A DNA stretch of 12,068 nt, taken from NCBI GenBank assembly GCA_903881205.1, contig CAIRSC010000042.1:1-12068 (forward strand), written 5' to 3'. The notes under the pieces were generated by a model. The model saw only the letters and a program-made list of their open reading frames with translations, ran no database searches and was not told where the DNA came from. Shown here one piece after another: positions 1 through 5,112 of this stretch (within the stretch, counting starts at the first letter, position 1; each line of letters starts with the position of its first letter). This stretch comes from an uncultured bacterium (GTDB taxonomy: Bacteria; Patescibacteriota; Minisyncoccia; Phycocordibacterales; UBA2100). Made by a program: the position numbers and the translations under genes.

Positions 1-336
1 ATGCATACAATACTCAAATATCTCGGCACCGTGGCGGCGATCATGCTCACGGTCTATATTGTCCCAGGAGTCGTTATTACCGGCGGATGGACTTCCATAT
101 TACTCGCAGCGCTCGTGTGGTCGGTGATCTCAATGATCATCAAGCCGGTGCTCACGATCCTCACACTCCCGATCACACTCATCACCTTCGGACTCTTTTC
201 CTTCGTGCTCAATGCGCTGCTCTTCTGGGCGATGACGCTGATAGTCCCCGGGTTTTCGGTCGCGGGGTTCTGGGCGGCGCTCCTCGGAGCACTCGTGCTC
301 TCGATCCTCAGTTGGTTCATCCACAAGGTGCTCTAG
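1..336 (+). CDS. YvlD / phage holin 4-2 family membrane protein
   Basis: This is a 111-residue, almost entirely hydrophobic protein with about four membrane helices (roughly residues 7-25, 31-52, 57-79 and 85-107). The pattern of short helices, a conserved central IIKPVLTILTLPITLITFG segment and a WF(I)H-type end fits the YvlD/Phage_holin_4_2 family (PF04020). That family consists of small bacterial membrane proteins of poorly known function and is not evidence of a prophage. The ATG is the first base of the window, so a ribosome site or an upstream start cannot be seen. The length already matches the family. It ends one base before the aminotransferase start, so the two are probably co-transcribed. 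No phage genes are nearby. Confidence 0.82.
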   Translation: MHTILKYLGTVAAIMLTVYIVPGVVITGGWTSILLAALVWSVISMIIKPVLTILTLPITLITFGLFSFVLNALLFWAMTLIVPGFSVAGFWAALLGALVLSILSWFIHKVL

Positions 337-337
337 T

Positions 338-1387
338 ATGGAAATATCGGGGCCTGCATTCTTCATAGGCAAGGGCGATGATTCGCTGATCTCATTCGGC
401 TCGGGGCAGCCCGACATGCCGCCTCCCGTAGAGGCTTTCGACATTCTCAAGACATACACGGGATTCAAATACGGTCCGGTGCAGGGCGAGGAGCCGCTGC
501 GTGCCGCACTTGCCGAGAAATATGCGGGCTCGACTGCCGATGATTTCGTCATCACCAACGGTGCCTCGGAAGCGATCGATATCGTACTGCGCGCTATTTC
601 AAAAGAGGGAGGGACGGTGCTGCTTCCGCGCCCGTACTACTATTCGTATCCGTTCAATGTGCGCTATGCGGGCATGACACCGGTGTATTACGATCTCGTC
701 GACGGCAAGATCGATTTTGATATTTTCGCTCAGGTCCTCGATGAGGCGACCGCGGTCGTCATCAATTCGCCGTCGAATCCGACCGGCACCGTCCAAAATG
801 TCGACACGCTCAAGAAGATCGAGGCGCTCTGTGCTGAGCGCGGCGTGTGGGTGATTTCGGATGAAGTATACAAAGACATCATCTATGTGCGCGAAAATTA
901 TTTGATCCAGGGTCCGAAGGTGGTCACCATCAATTCATTCTCAAAGACGTATGCCATGTGCGGATTGCGTGTGGGATATGTATATACGCAGAATAAAGAG
1001 CTCGTAGAAAAGATCGTGGAGATGCGCACGCACACGGCGATGAATACCTCGATCGTCGGGCAGATGATGGCGCTCGCTGCGCTCTCGAGCCCGGCCTCAT
1101 ACATCGCGCATAATCTCGAGGTCTGGAAGGCGCGTCGCGACATGATGGTGAGCGGTATGCGCGAGCTTGGGCTCGATCTCTGGGAGCCGGAAGGCGCGTT
1201 TTATGTATTGCCAAAATTTGAGGATTCGGGACGCACTGTCGCAGAACTCTACGAAAAGCATCGCGTGATCACGTACGACGGTGCATGGTTCGGCGCGCCA
1301 GGCCGTGTCCGTTTCAGCTATGCGCTCGACGCATCCAAGATCATCGAAGGGCTCAGCAGACTCAAAGAATTTCTTACAGAAAAATAA
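338..1387 (+). CDS. Class I/II PLP-dependent aminotransferase
   Basis: This 349-residue fold-type I aminotransferase should transfer amino groups between an amino acid and a 2-oxo acid using pyridoxal phosphate. Visible landmarks are the substrate-entry segment SFGSGQPD near residue 20, the NPTG cofactor motif with Asn147, Asp175 (SDEVY) to pair the pyridine nitrogen, Schiff-base Lys203 in SFSKTYAMCGLRVGY, and the substrate carboxylate Arg325 in RFSYA. All catalytic positions are present. It is shorter than typical aspartate aminotransferases because the N-terminal arm is brief. The start is supported by AAGGTG at 325-330, which lies in the end of the preceding gene. Substrate cannot be read from sequence; aspartate/aromatic or histidinol-phosphate-like specificity are all possible. 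A strong hairpin follows the stop. Confidence 0.93.
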   Translation: MEISGPAFFIGKGDDSLISFGSGQPDMPPPVEAFDILKTYTGFKYGPVQGEEPLRAALAEKYAGSTADDFVITNGASEAIDIVLRAISKEGGTVLLPRPYYYSYPFNVRYAGMTPVYYDLVDGKIDFDIFAQVLDEATAVVINSPSNPTGTVQNVDTLKKIEALCAERGVWVISDEVYKDIIYVRENYLIQGPKVVTINSFSKTYAMCGLRVGYVYTQNKELVEKIVEMRTHTAMNTSIVGQMMALAALSSPASYIAHNLEVWKARRDMMVSGMRELGLDLWEPEGAFYVLPKFEDSGRTVAELYEKHRVITYDGAWFGAPGRVRFSYALDASKIIEGLSRLKEFLTEK

Positions 1388-1410
1388 AAGGCGCCGCGAA
1401 GCGGCGCCTT
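1388..1410. terminator. Bidirectional hairpin terminator
   Basis: A perfect 10-bp stem (1388-1397 with 1401-1410) closes on a three-base loop. On the + strand it directly follows the aminotransferase stop, but the tail (CTTTATTT) is broken. On the - strand the tail TTTTATTTTTC is a good U-tract. It can therefore serve both the aminotransferase and the convergent gene ending at 1433. Confidence 0.85.
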
Positions 1411-1432
1411 CTTTATTTCGACCTGTCTGCAC

Positions 1433-1738
1433 TCAATAGAGCCGGATGTGGCCGTTGGCGAGGAACCGATAGCGATCGGCGCTCTTCGGACCGGATTGCC
1501 GTATCGGCATGCCGATGTCGGACACGCCTTCCGCCGGCGAGCTGCAGTCGTACGGGCGGACATACAGCTCGCCCTGTATGCGGCGCACTGTCCGATGGCA
1601 TGGCACCATGCGCGTGACGCCGCGCTCGGTGACCCGGGCAGAGCCGGTAGGAAATTCACTCTTCCATACGAGCTCATCCGCCTTTGCCCCCGCAGCACAC
1701 AACACCATCATCGAAAGAACCAAAAGAGCTTGTCGCAT
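1433..1738 (-). CDS. Small secreted protein of unknown function
   Basis: The product is 101 residues with a clear type I signal peptide: a short basic start (MRQ), a hydrophobic core to about residue 17, and an AKA cleavage site after residue 20. The mature part is about 81 residues, basic, with two cysteines (47 and 65) that could form one disulfide outside the cell. The cysteine at 14 lies inside the signal core and lacks a proper lipobox, so a lipoprotein is unlikely. The ATG is preceded by AGGGGGTG about eight bases upstream, which supports the start. The gene sits between two hairpin terminators and so is probably a single transcription unit. I recognise no family. A real gene is favoured by signal peptide, ribosome site and isolation. 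Confidence 0.72.
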   Translation of the reverse strand: MRQALLVLSMMVLCAAGAKADELVWKSEFPTGSARVTERGVTRMVPCHRTVRRIQGELYVRPYDCSSPAEGVSDIGMPIRQSGPKSADRYRFLANGHIRLY

Positions 1739-1812
1739 TTCAAAACACCCCCTGTTACAACATTACTGTGACCATATTCCAAATGACCGCCGTGGTCAAA
1801 TCGGGGTATACG

Positions 1813-1840
1813 AAAAACGGAGCCTTTCGGCTCCGTTTTT
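1813..1840 (-). terminator. Rho-independent terminator of the DUF5652 gene
   Basis: A perfect 12-bp inverted repeat (1813-1824 with 1829-1840) has a four-base loop, GAAA on the - strand, and ends in five T on that strand. It begins two bases past the TAA at 1842-1844. The A/T symmetry means it could also act on + strand transcripts, but no + strand gene ends here. Confidence 0.9.
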
Positions 1841-1841
1841 G

Positions 1842-2123
1842 TTAGTTGTGATCGTGACCCGCGTGCGGATCGTTGCCTTGCCCGCTCTGGGTGGTCGGCT
1901 TAGTGAAGTCACTCATCTTCGCTCCGGTGATGGCGAAGAGGTAGATGATCTCGAGAATACCGATGGTGTTGATAAAGAGAAATGCAATGAACCAGCCCCT
2001 GTCTCCGCGCTTTGCTGCGCGCCAGAGCGCGAGACCCTTCCACACCAAGCTCCATGCCGCTACTAAAAGAATAACTGATGCGACAAGGGGGAGACCAAGG
2101 CCTGCGCCGTAGCTTCCCATCAT
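1842..2123 (-). CDS. DUF5652 family small membrane protein with His-rich tail
   Basis: The protein has two membrane helices separated by a short basic loop. The first is about LPLVASVILLVAAWSLVW. After WKGLALWRAAKRGDRGWF comes the second, FLFINTIGILEIIYLF. This W-x-x-K-x-x-ALW...GDxGWF...N(T)xGILEIIYL pattern is that of DUF5652 (PF18893), common in CPR bacteria and archaea, function unknown. The tail ends DPHAGHDHN, a possible metal-binding patch. I chose the ATG at 2123 because GAGGGG lies six bases upstream. The ATG at 2120 is an alternative. An in-frame GTG at 2165 would add 14 residues but overlaps a -10-like TATAGT (2157-2162). The gene ends at its own terminator. Confidence 0.85.
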   Translation of the reverse strand: MMGSYGAGLGLPLVASVILLVAAWSLVWKGLALWRAAKRGDRGWFIAFLFINTIGILEIIYLFAITGAKMSDFTKPTTQSGQGNDPHAGHDHN

Positions 2124-2156
2124 GCCGTACCCCTCATGAAAGTTGTACACGCCACA

Positions 2157-2162
2157 ACTATA
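2157..2162 (-). promoter_or_regulatory. Possible -10 box of the DUF5652 gene
   Basis: TATAGT on the - strand would start a transcript about 27 bases before the ATG at 2123, leaving room for its GAGGGG ribosome site. No convincing -35 element is seen. It is the main reason to reject the upstream GTG start. Confidence 0.4.
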
Positions 2163-2257
2163 CACCTGCTATTTACGAGCGCTATGGCCTCTAAATGCCC
2201 AACTTTTCCGCAGTGTTTTTATATTGTTCATAAAATGGGACGCTCTTTCATTGGATG

Positions 2258-2344
2258 CGGAGAGAGCGAGATTCGAACTCGCGGACCCAATTAAGAGTCG
2301 ACAGTTTAGTAAACTGTTGATTTAAACCACTCATCCATCTCTCC
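2258..2344 (-). tRNA. tRNA-Ser with ACT anticodon
   Basis: This is a type II tRNA of 87 bases. The acceptor stem is GGAGAGA with TCTCTCC. The D-arm closes as GAT/ATC, and the anticodon stem ACAGT/ACTGT carries loop TTACTAA. The long variable arm is GACTC/GGGTC and the T-arm is GCGAG/CTCGC around TTCGAAT. Discriminator G73 and the variable arm fit serine. Position-by-position alignment with the neighbouring tRNA-Ser(GCT) puts the anticodon at ACT (A34), which reads AGU. The 3' end is followed by CAT, so CCA is not encoded and must be added. A TATAAT lies eight bases upstream of its 5' end, so it appears to have its own promoter. Confidence 0.88.
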
Positions 2345-2352
2345 GTACTGCG

Positions 2353-2358
2353 ATTATA
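2353..2358 (-). promoter_or_regulatory. -10 box of tRNA-Ser(ACT)
   Basis: A perfect TATAAT on the - strand is eight bases from the first base of the tRNA, so transcription would start at or within two bases of the mature 5' end. The proper -35 spacing falls inside the neighbouring tRNA and shows no TTGACA match. Confidence 0.6.
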
Positions 2359-2368
2359 GACTTTTTAT

Positions 2369-2459
2369 TGGCGGAGAGGGAGGGATTCGAACCCTCGGAA
2401 CCCTTTAGAGGCTCAACACATTAGCAGTGTGCTCCATTCGACCGCTCTGGCACCTCTCC
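2369..2459 (-). tRNA. tRNA-Ser (GCT anticodon)
   Basis: This is a type II tRNA of 88 bases plus an encoded CCA. The acceptor stem is GGAGAGG with CCTCTCC. The D-arm closes as CCA/TGG, and the anticodon stem GCACA/TGTGT carries loop CTGCTAA (anticodon GCT). The variable arm GAGCC/GGTTC contains one G-U pair, and the T-arm is GAGGG/CCCTC around TTCGAAT. Discriminator G73 supports serine. It reads AGC and AGU. CCA follows the discriminator directly at 2371-2369. No -10 lies just upstream of its 5' end, so the transcript probably begins farther upstream, beyond 2592, and carries a long leader. Confidence 0.95.
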
Positions 2460-2589
2460 ATGTTCACTTCGTTCACAAAACGGTCGGTTGCCGGGCGGTC
2501 GAACGAGTTCGTCCACCTCGTGCCTGTTCGCTTGCGCTCACATGGGCACGTCCCTTCGGGATCGGGAAAAATACTTATCCGCATTTTTC

Positions 2590-2607
2590 CCACTCTGGCA
2601 CCTCTCC
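2590..2607 (-). pseudogene. Duplicated 5' end of a serine tRNA gene
   Basis: On the - strand these 18 bases read GGAGAGGTGCCAGAGTGG. The first 15 are identical to the first 15 of the tRNA-Ser(GCT) gene at 2459-2445, and the final GAGTGG matches the D-loop start of tRNA-Ser(ACT). The rest of a tRNA does not follow; an A/T hairpin follows instead. The two copies start 148 bases apart. Either this is the stump of a third serine tRNA or a target duplication from an insertion. Confidence 0.65.
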
Positions 2608-2618
2608 GTGTGCGCCTT

Positions 2619-2624
2619 ACCATA
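2619..2624 (-). promoter_or_regulatory. Possible -10 box ahead of the tRNA-Ser leader
   Basis: TATGGT on the - strand lies 11 bases before the duplicated tRNA 5' end at 2607. It is the nearest -10-like hexamer upstream of the tRNA-Ser(GCT) gene that fits a tRNA-type layout. No -35 match was found, and it lies within the loop of the 2601-2635 inverted repeat. Confidence 0.3.
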
Positions 2625-2661
2625 CCACGGAGAGGCCGCGGAATCACGTTCAAAACTCAGA

Positions 2662-2667
2662 TATACT
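2662..2667 (+). promoter_or_regulatory. -10 box for a probable leaderless SemiSWEET transcript
   Basis: TATACT lies eight bases before the ATG at 2676, and no Shine-Dalgarno is seen. Transcription would start at or next to the start codon. No clear -35. Confidence 0.45.
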
Positions 2668-2675
2668 TAAGCGCT

Positions 2676-3014
2676 ATGGTCATGCACCACTATCATACCC
2701 GCAGGCGCGCAGAGCCGTATCCGGCGAGTACGTTCAGGATGCGGGTGTTGGATTTTTCCGTGTACGTCGCGGGCGTGCTTGGTGCCTTCGCGACCATTCC
2801 ACAGATCATCAAAATATACTCGACGCACGATGCCGGGGGTGTATCGCTGCTCACATGGAGCATGTACACGCTCTTCGATATTCCGTGGGTCATTTATGCG
2901 ATTGTCCACAAGGAACGACCGCTCGTGGTGTGTTATTCGCTCTGGTTCTTTTTCAATACGACAGTAGTGATCGGTGTTCTGATGTTCGGCGGCGGGCAAT
3001 TGGGCCTTCTCTAA
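2676..3014 (+). CDS. SemiSWEET / PQ-loop family sugar transporter
   Basis: This three-helix protein of 112 residues has the PQ-loop signature GAFATIPQIIKIY (Pro42-Gln43) at the end of helix 1, then SLLTWSMYTLFDIPWVIYA (helix 2, about 58-76) and a third helix around 83-104. This is the SemiSWEET layout, in which a homodimer makes a six-helix pore that moves small sugars across the inner membrane by facilitated diffusion. The reading frame stays open upstream through the tRNA gene, but that part is not protein-like. I start at ATG 2676, behind TATACT. ATG 2682 and ATG 2739 (91 residues, closer to usual SemiSWEET length) are alternatives, and none has a good ribosome site. It ends two bases before the alkyltransferase gene. 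Confidence 0.88.
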   Translation: MVMHHYHTRRRAEPYPASTFRMRVLDFSVYVAGVLGAFATIPQIIKIYSTHDAGGVSLLTWSMYTLFDIPWVIYAIVHKERPLVVCYSLWFFFNTTVVIGVLMFGGGQLGLL

Positions 3015-3016
3015 GT

Positions 3017-3562
3017 ATGAAAAAGCGAGTCAAAGCGCAGAAGAACGGGTCGGATGATGTGACCGAGATACGGTATGGCATCCATACGTCGCCCTTCGGC
3101 TGGTGCGTGATCGGGCTCGCAAAGGGCGGTGTCTGCACACTGCTCTTTCTTGAATCAAATTGGGAGCGCGAAGCGGTGAAGCGGATCAAGGCGTCGTGGC
3201 CGAAAGCAGTGCTCGTGCGAGATGATGCGGGTACCGCGCCGTATGTAAAAAAGATATTCGCGCACTCGGGCAGGAAGTTGCGCATCCCGCTCGTCTTAAA
3301 AGGGACTGGCTTTCAGATCAAGGTATGGGAGGCACTGCTCGCGATTCCCGAAGGTCGTGTCACGTCGTATGCCGATGTTGCGCGTGCGATCGGCAAGCCG
3401 AGTGCAGTGCGTGCGGTGGGGAGTGCGTGTGGGAAGAATACGATCACGTATCTCGTGCCGTGTCACCGGGTGCTTACATCGAGTGGCGGACTGGGCGGCT
3501 ACAACGGCGGAGTTGAGCGCAAAGAAACAATCCTCGCGTGGGAAGCAGCGCGGGCAAAGTAA
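3017..3562 (+). CDS. ogt: Methylated-DNA--protein-cysteine methyltransferase
   Basis: This 181-residue suicide DNA-repair enzyme takes alkyl groups from O6-alkylguanine (and O4-alkylthymine) onto its own cysteine. The C-terminal DNA-binding domain is complete: FQIKVWEALLAIPEGRVTSY begins the winged helix, followed by ADVARAIGKPSAVRAVG with the arginine finger Arg132, the hinge Asn141 (GKN), acceptor Cys149 in PCHRVL, and GGYNGG with a downstream glutamate helix (ETILAWE). The N-terminal domain (about 1-90) is weakly conserved, as is usual, and starts with a basic stretch MKKRVKAQK. There is no AraC-like Ada domain, so it is the Ogt/MGMT type rather than a regulator. It follows the SemiSWEET stop by two bases and is probably translated by coupling. 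Confidence 0.95.
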   Translation: MKKRVKAQKNGSDDVTEIRYGIHTSPFGWCVIGLAKGGVCTLLFLESNWEREAVKRIKASWPKAVLVRDDAGTAPYVKKIFAHSGRKLRIPLVLKGTGFQIKVWEALLAIPEGRVTSYADVARAIGKPSAVRAVGSACGKNTITYLVPCHRVLTSSGGLGGYNGGVERKETILAWEAARAK

Positions 3563-3621
3563 TCTATCAACAGGTGCCTCAGAGTGGGGCATAGTATTCT
3601 CAATTAAGAAAGGAAGTATCT

Positions 3622-3972
3622 ATGGCACACAATGTACCGGTACCAAAAAAGATGCCCGAATCGGGCTTTTACTACCACTACAAGCATGATCCGGTAGGGG
3701 AAGTGAATAACTACGCCTACTATATATATGGCGTCGGACTCCATACCGAGGATGATTGCCGGCCCCAAGATCAATTCATGCAGGTGTACCGACCGCTCTA
3801 CGAAGCGTACGTGTACGGGCTCGGGAAGCTCTTCGACCTGCGTCCGCTCCACATGTTCTACGAACCCGCGGTAGTCGACGGTCGCTCGGTCCGGCGATTC
3901 ACAAAGATCACTGATCCGGCCATCATTGCCCGGCTGCGCGAGATCAAAGCGCAGATGTACCCGGAAGAATAA
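3622..3972 (+). CDS. DUF1653 domain protein
   Basis: The 116-residue product has the DUF1653 (PF07866) landmarks in order: GFYYHYKHDP near the N-terminus, YYIYGVGLHTED with the HTE motif, QVYRPLYE, LFDLRPLHMFYEP with RP-x-x-MF, and VDGRSVRRFTKI at the end. Family members are small soluble proteins, usually about 70-100 residues, with no firm biochemical role. This one has an insertion (DDCRPQDQF and VYGLGKLF) and a C-terminal helix rich in Arg/Lys/Glu. The start is strongly supported by AAAGGAAG at 3609-3616, five bases before the ATG. TAGTAT at 3592-3597 is a possible -10. It is transcribed alone or from the upstream pair, and a hairpin follows the stop. Confidence 0.88.
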   Translation: MAHNVPVPKKMPESGFYYHYKHDPVGEVNNYAYYIYGVGLHTEDDCRPQDQFMQVYRPLYEAYVYGLGKLFDLRPLHMFYEPAVVDGRSVRRFTKITDPAIIARLREIKAQMYPEE

Positions 3973-3983
3973 GTTCTAATCCA

Positions 3984-4007
3984 GAGCCCCGGCGCACGCC
4001 GGGGCTC
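3984..4007 (+). terminator. GC-rich hairpin terminator after the DUF1653 gene
   Basis: A perfect 10-bp stem (3984-3993 with 3998-4007) with loop GCAC follows the DUF1653 stop by eleven bases. The tail GTTGTGT is a poor U-tract, so termination may depend on stem strength or be partial. On the - strand it could also stop comF transcripts. Confidence 0.7.
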
Positions 4008-4052
4008 GTTGTGTCGAGGAATTAGGCGCGCGCCAGCCCTGCTTCGCTGAAG

Positions 4053-4715
4053 CTACGCACGGGCAAGTGCGATGAGGGTTACCTCGGCACCCGCGCGTTT
4101 GAGCGCACGCCCGGCGTGGATGAGTGTCGCTCCGGTCGTCGCGACGTCGTCGATAAGGTATACGTGCGTATTTTGTACGAGCGCAGGATTTGGCACCGCA
4201 AATGCATCGGATACATTGCGCAGCCGCTCGGCGCGCGAAAGGTGCGTCTGCGGCGTCGTCTGCCGCACTCGCTCGAGTGCACCTGGTATCAAAGACGCCG
4301 TATCACCGTTGCGGTATTCGAGCGGCAGCGAGGCGAGTGCCAGCCCGATCTGGTTGAATCCGCGTTCGCGCTCTCTCGATGCATGCAGCGGTATCGGCAT
4401 CAGAAGGATTCTTTTTTGCGAGAACATGCGTGCGTTGGAGATCTCCTCCGAAAAATATTCCGAAAGCACCGCGGCACAGAGGTGTGCCGCATGTCCCGTG
4501 CCGTCATACTTGAGCGACTGAATGAGATCGCGCACTTCTGAGCGCTGATAATCCATGAGCGTCGTGATCTGCTCCCCGAGGAGCTCGTGCGATGTCACCG
4601 TGAGCGGGACGCTTTCGAGACTGAGCGCTTTGGTGCGCGCTGATCGCGGGCGCAAGGGAAGTATCGTGTCGAGGACCGTTTCTACTCCCATTTTGAGGCT
4701 CGCCAGAATATTCAC
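4053..4715 (-). CDS. comF: ComF family phosphoribosyltransferase-like protein
   Basis: The 220-residue protein has the ComF hallmarks: LKYDGTG (68-74), the conserved PIPLHASRERERGFNQ block (107-122), a region of T-x-x-Q-x-x-L-S-x-x-x-R-x-x-N (153-167), and the PRPP-binding loop VYLIDDVATTGATL (185-198). ComF is needed for transformation in several bacteria and acts in the cytoplasm with the DNA-uptake machine; its reaction is not settled. The usual N-terminal four-cysteine zinc finger is absent: the only cysteine lies at residue 80. The start is a GTG at 4715 with -10-like TAAAAT (4728-4723) seven bases upstream, suggesting a leaderless mRNA; Met9 is an alternative. It is divergent from the dehydratase gene. 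A small hairpin (4041-4053) overlaps the stop. Confidence 0.9.
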   Translation of the reverse strand: MNILASLKMGVETVLDTILPLRPRSARTKALSLESVPLTVTSHELLGEQITTLMDYQRSEVRDLIQSLKYDGTGHAAHLCAAVLSEYFSEEISNARMFSQKRILLMPIPLHASRERERGFNQIGLALASLPLEYRNGDTASLIPGALERVRQTTPQTHLSRAERLRNVSDAFAVPNPALVQNTHVYLIDDVATTGATLIHAGRALKRAGAEVTLIALARA

Positions 4716-4722
4716 ACCTCAT

Positions 4723-4728
4723 ATTTTA
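4723..4728 (-). promoter_or_regulatory. -10 box for a probable leaderless comF transcript
   Basis: TAAAAT on the - strand is seven bases from the GTG start at 4715. The bases GAGGT touch the GTG and are too close to act as a ribosome site. It is nearly back to back with the dehydratase promoter, so the two promoters may compete. Confidence 0.4.
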
Positions 4729-4736
4729 GCGCATGG

Positions 4737-4742
4737 TAGAGT
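4737..4742 (+). promoter_or_regulatory. -10 box for a probable leaderless dehydratase transcript
   Basis: TAGAGT fits the TAnnnT pattern and ends six bases before the ATG at 4749, with no ribosome site between. The -35 position shows no match. Confidence 0.35.
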
Positions 4743-4748
4743 AGTGGC

Positions 4749-5075
4749 ATGGATCTCACACAAAAGAAGTGCATCCCATGCGAAGTGGGCGCAAAGCCCT
4801 TTGATAAGGGGGAAGTTGCGGCAATGCTCAAGAATGTACAGGGATGGGCACCTGGAGAAGATGGTCGCTCCATCGTGAAGCAGTTCTCGTTTCATAATTT
4901 CCTCGAAGCGATGGATTTTGCCAACAAAGTCGCACCGCTCGCCGAGCGTGAAGGACATCATCCGGACCTCTGCATCTCGTGGGGTAAGGTAGTGGTAGAG
5001 CTCTCGACACACAAGATCCGCGGACTTTCAGAAAATGATTTCATTCTGGCGGCAAAAATAGATCAGCTCTCATAA
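4749..5075 (+). CDS. phhB: Pterin-4a-carbinolamine dehydratase
   Basis: This 108-residue enzyme removes water from 4a-hydroxytetrahydropterin, recycling the pterin cofactor used by aromatic amino acid hydroxylases. The family motif is complete: EGHHPDLCISWGKV with His70, His71, Pro72 and Trp78, then STHKIRGLSENDF with His88 and Asp97. The N-terminal KKCIPCEVG segment is also common in bacterial members. Length is normal for the family. No aromatic hydroxylase or pterin-synthesis gene lies in the window, so its partner is unknown; a role in other pterin metabolism or in moonlighting regulation is possible. It is divergent from comF and ends 37 bases before pilM. No Shine-Dalgarno is seen. Confidence 0.93.
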   Translation: MDLTQKKCIPCEVGAKPFDKGEVAAMLKNVQGWAPGEDGRSIVKQFSFHNFLEAMDFANKVAPLAEREGHHPDLCISWGKVVVELSTHKIRGLSENDFILAAKIDQLS

Positions 5076-5103
5076 AGTCGCACATCGGCGCCGTAAGATA
5101 CGG

Positions 5104-5109
5104 TATAAT
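5104..5109 (+). promoter_or_regulatory. -10 box of the type IV pilus operon
   Basis: A perfect TATAAT lies three bases before the first of two ATG codons and six bases before the second (5116). The six-base spacing to 5116 matches a leaderless start. No good -35 is visible; a weak GTCGCA at 5078-5083 is too far away. Confidence 0.55.
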
Positions 5110-5112
5110 AAA

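Larger units (their letters stand above)
2460..2675. other. Hairpin-rich non-coding spacer upstream of tRNA-Ser
   Basis: About 215 bases between the tRNA-Ser gene and the SemiSWEET gene hold no convincing gene. Inverted repeats seen are GGGAAAAAT/ATTTTTCCC (2564-2572 with 2583-2591, 10-base loop), TCCC/GGGA (2551-2561), CGTGCC/GGCACG (2519-2524 with 2545-2550), and CCTCTCCGTG/CACGGAGAGG (2601-2610 with 2626-2635). Near the tRNA is a tandem GTTCAC-TTC-GTTCAC motif (2462-2476). The block may be a pre-tRNA leader, a small structured RNA, or debris of an insertion. Confidence 0.6.

Noticed and set aside
1..336. Prophage holin
   Set aside because: The holin name is a family label; no lysis, phage or integrase genes are present, and the YvlD-like pattern is common on chromosomes.
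1509..2066. A + strand frame across the two small - strand genes
   Set aside because: It runs through two hairpin terminators and opposite-strand genes with signal peptide and family motifs; its product has no recognisable pattern.
2124..2165. GTG start for the DUF5652 protein, adding 14 residues
   Set aside because: The added segment is not family-like, a -10-like TATAGT overlaps it, and the ATG at 2123 has GAGGGG six bases upstream.
2258..2344. Reading this tRNA as an amber (CTA) suppressor
   Set aside because: Shifting the loop by one base breaks alignment with the neighbouring tRNA and loses U33 at its proper place. The five-bp stem ACAGT/ACTGT fixes ACT as the anticodon.
2462..2476. 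Start of a CRISPR or tandem repeat array (GTTCAC-TTC-GTTCAC)
   Set aside because: Only two six-base units are present with no spacers or further copies.
2427..2675. In-frame extension of the SemiSWEET gene upstream into the tRNA-Ser gene
   Set aside because: The extra residues are basic, not family-like, and overlap a tRNA on the other strand. A -10-like box and ATG at 2676 explain the gene better.
2429..3016. Long N-terminal extension of the alkyltransferase in its own frame
   Set aside because: It would overlap the whole SemiSWEET gene and the tRNA; the protein family begins near MKKRVKAQK at 3017.
4025..4034. Ten-base palindrome GGCGCGCGCC near the comF end as an operator or attachment site
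   Set aside because: It occurs once, in GC-rich sequence where such palindromes are expected, with no mobile gene nearby.
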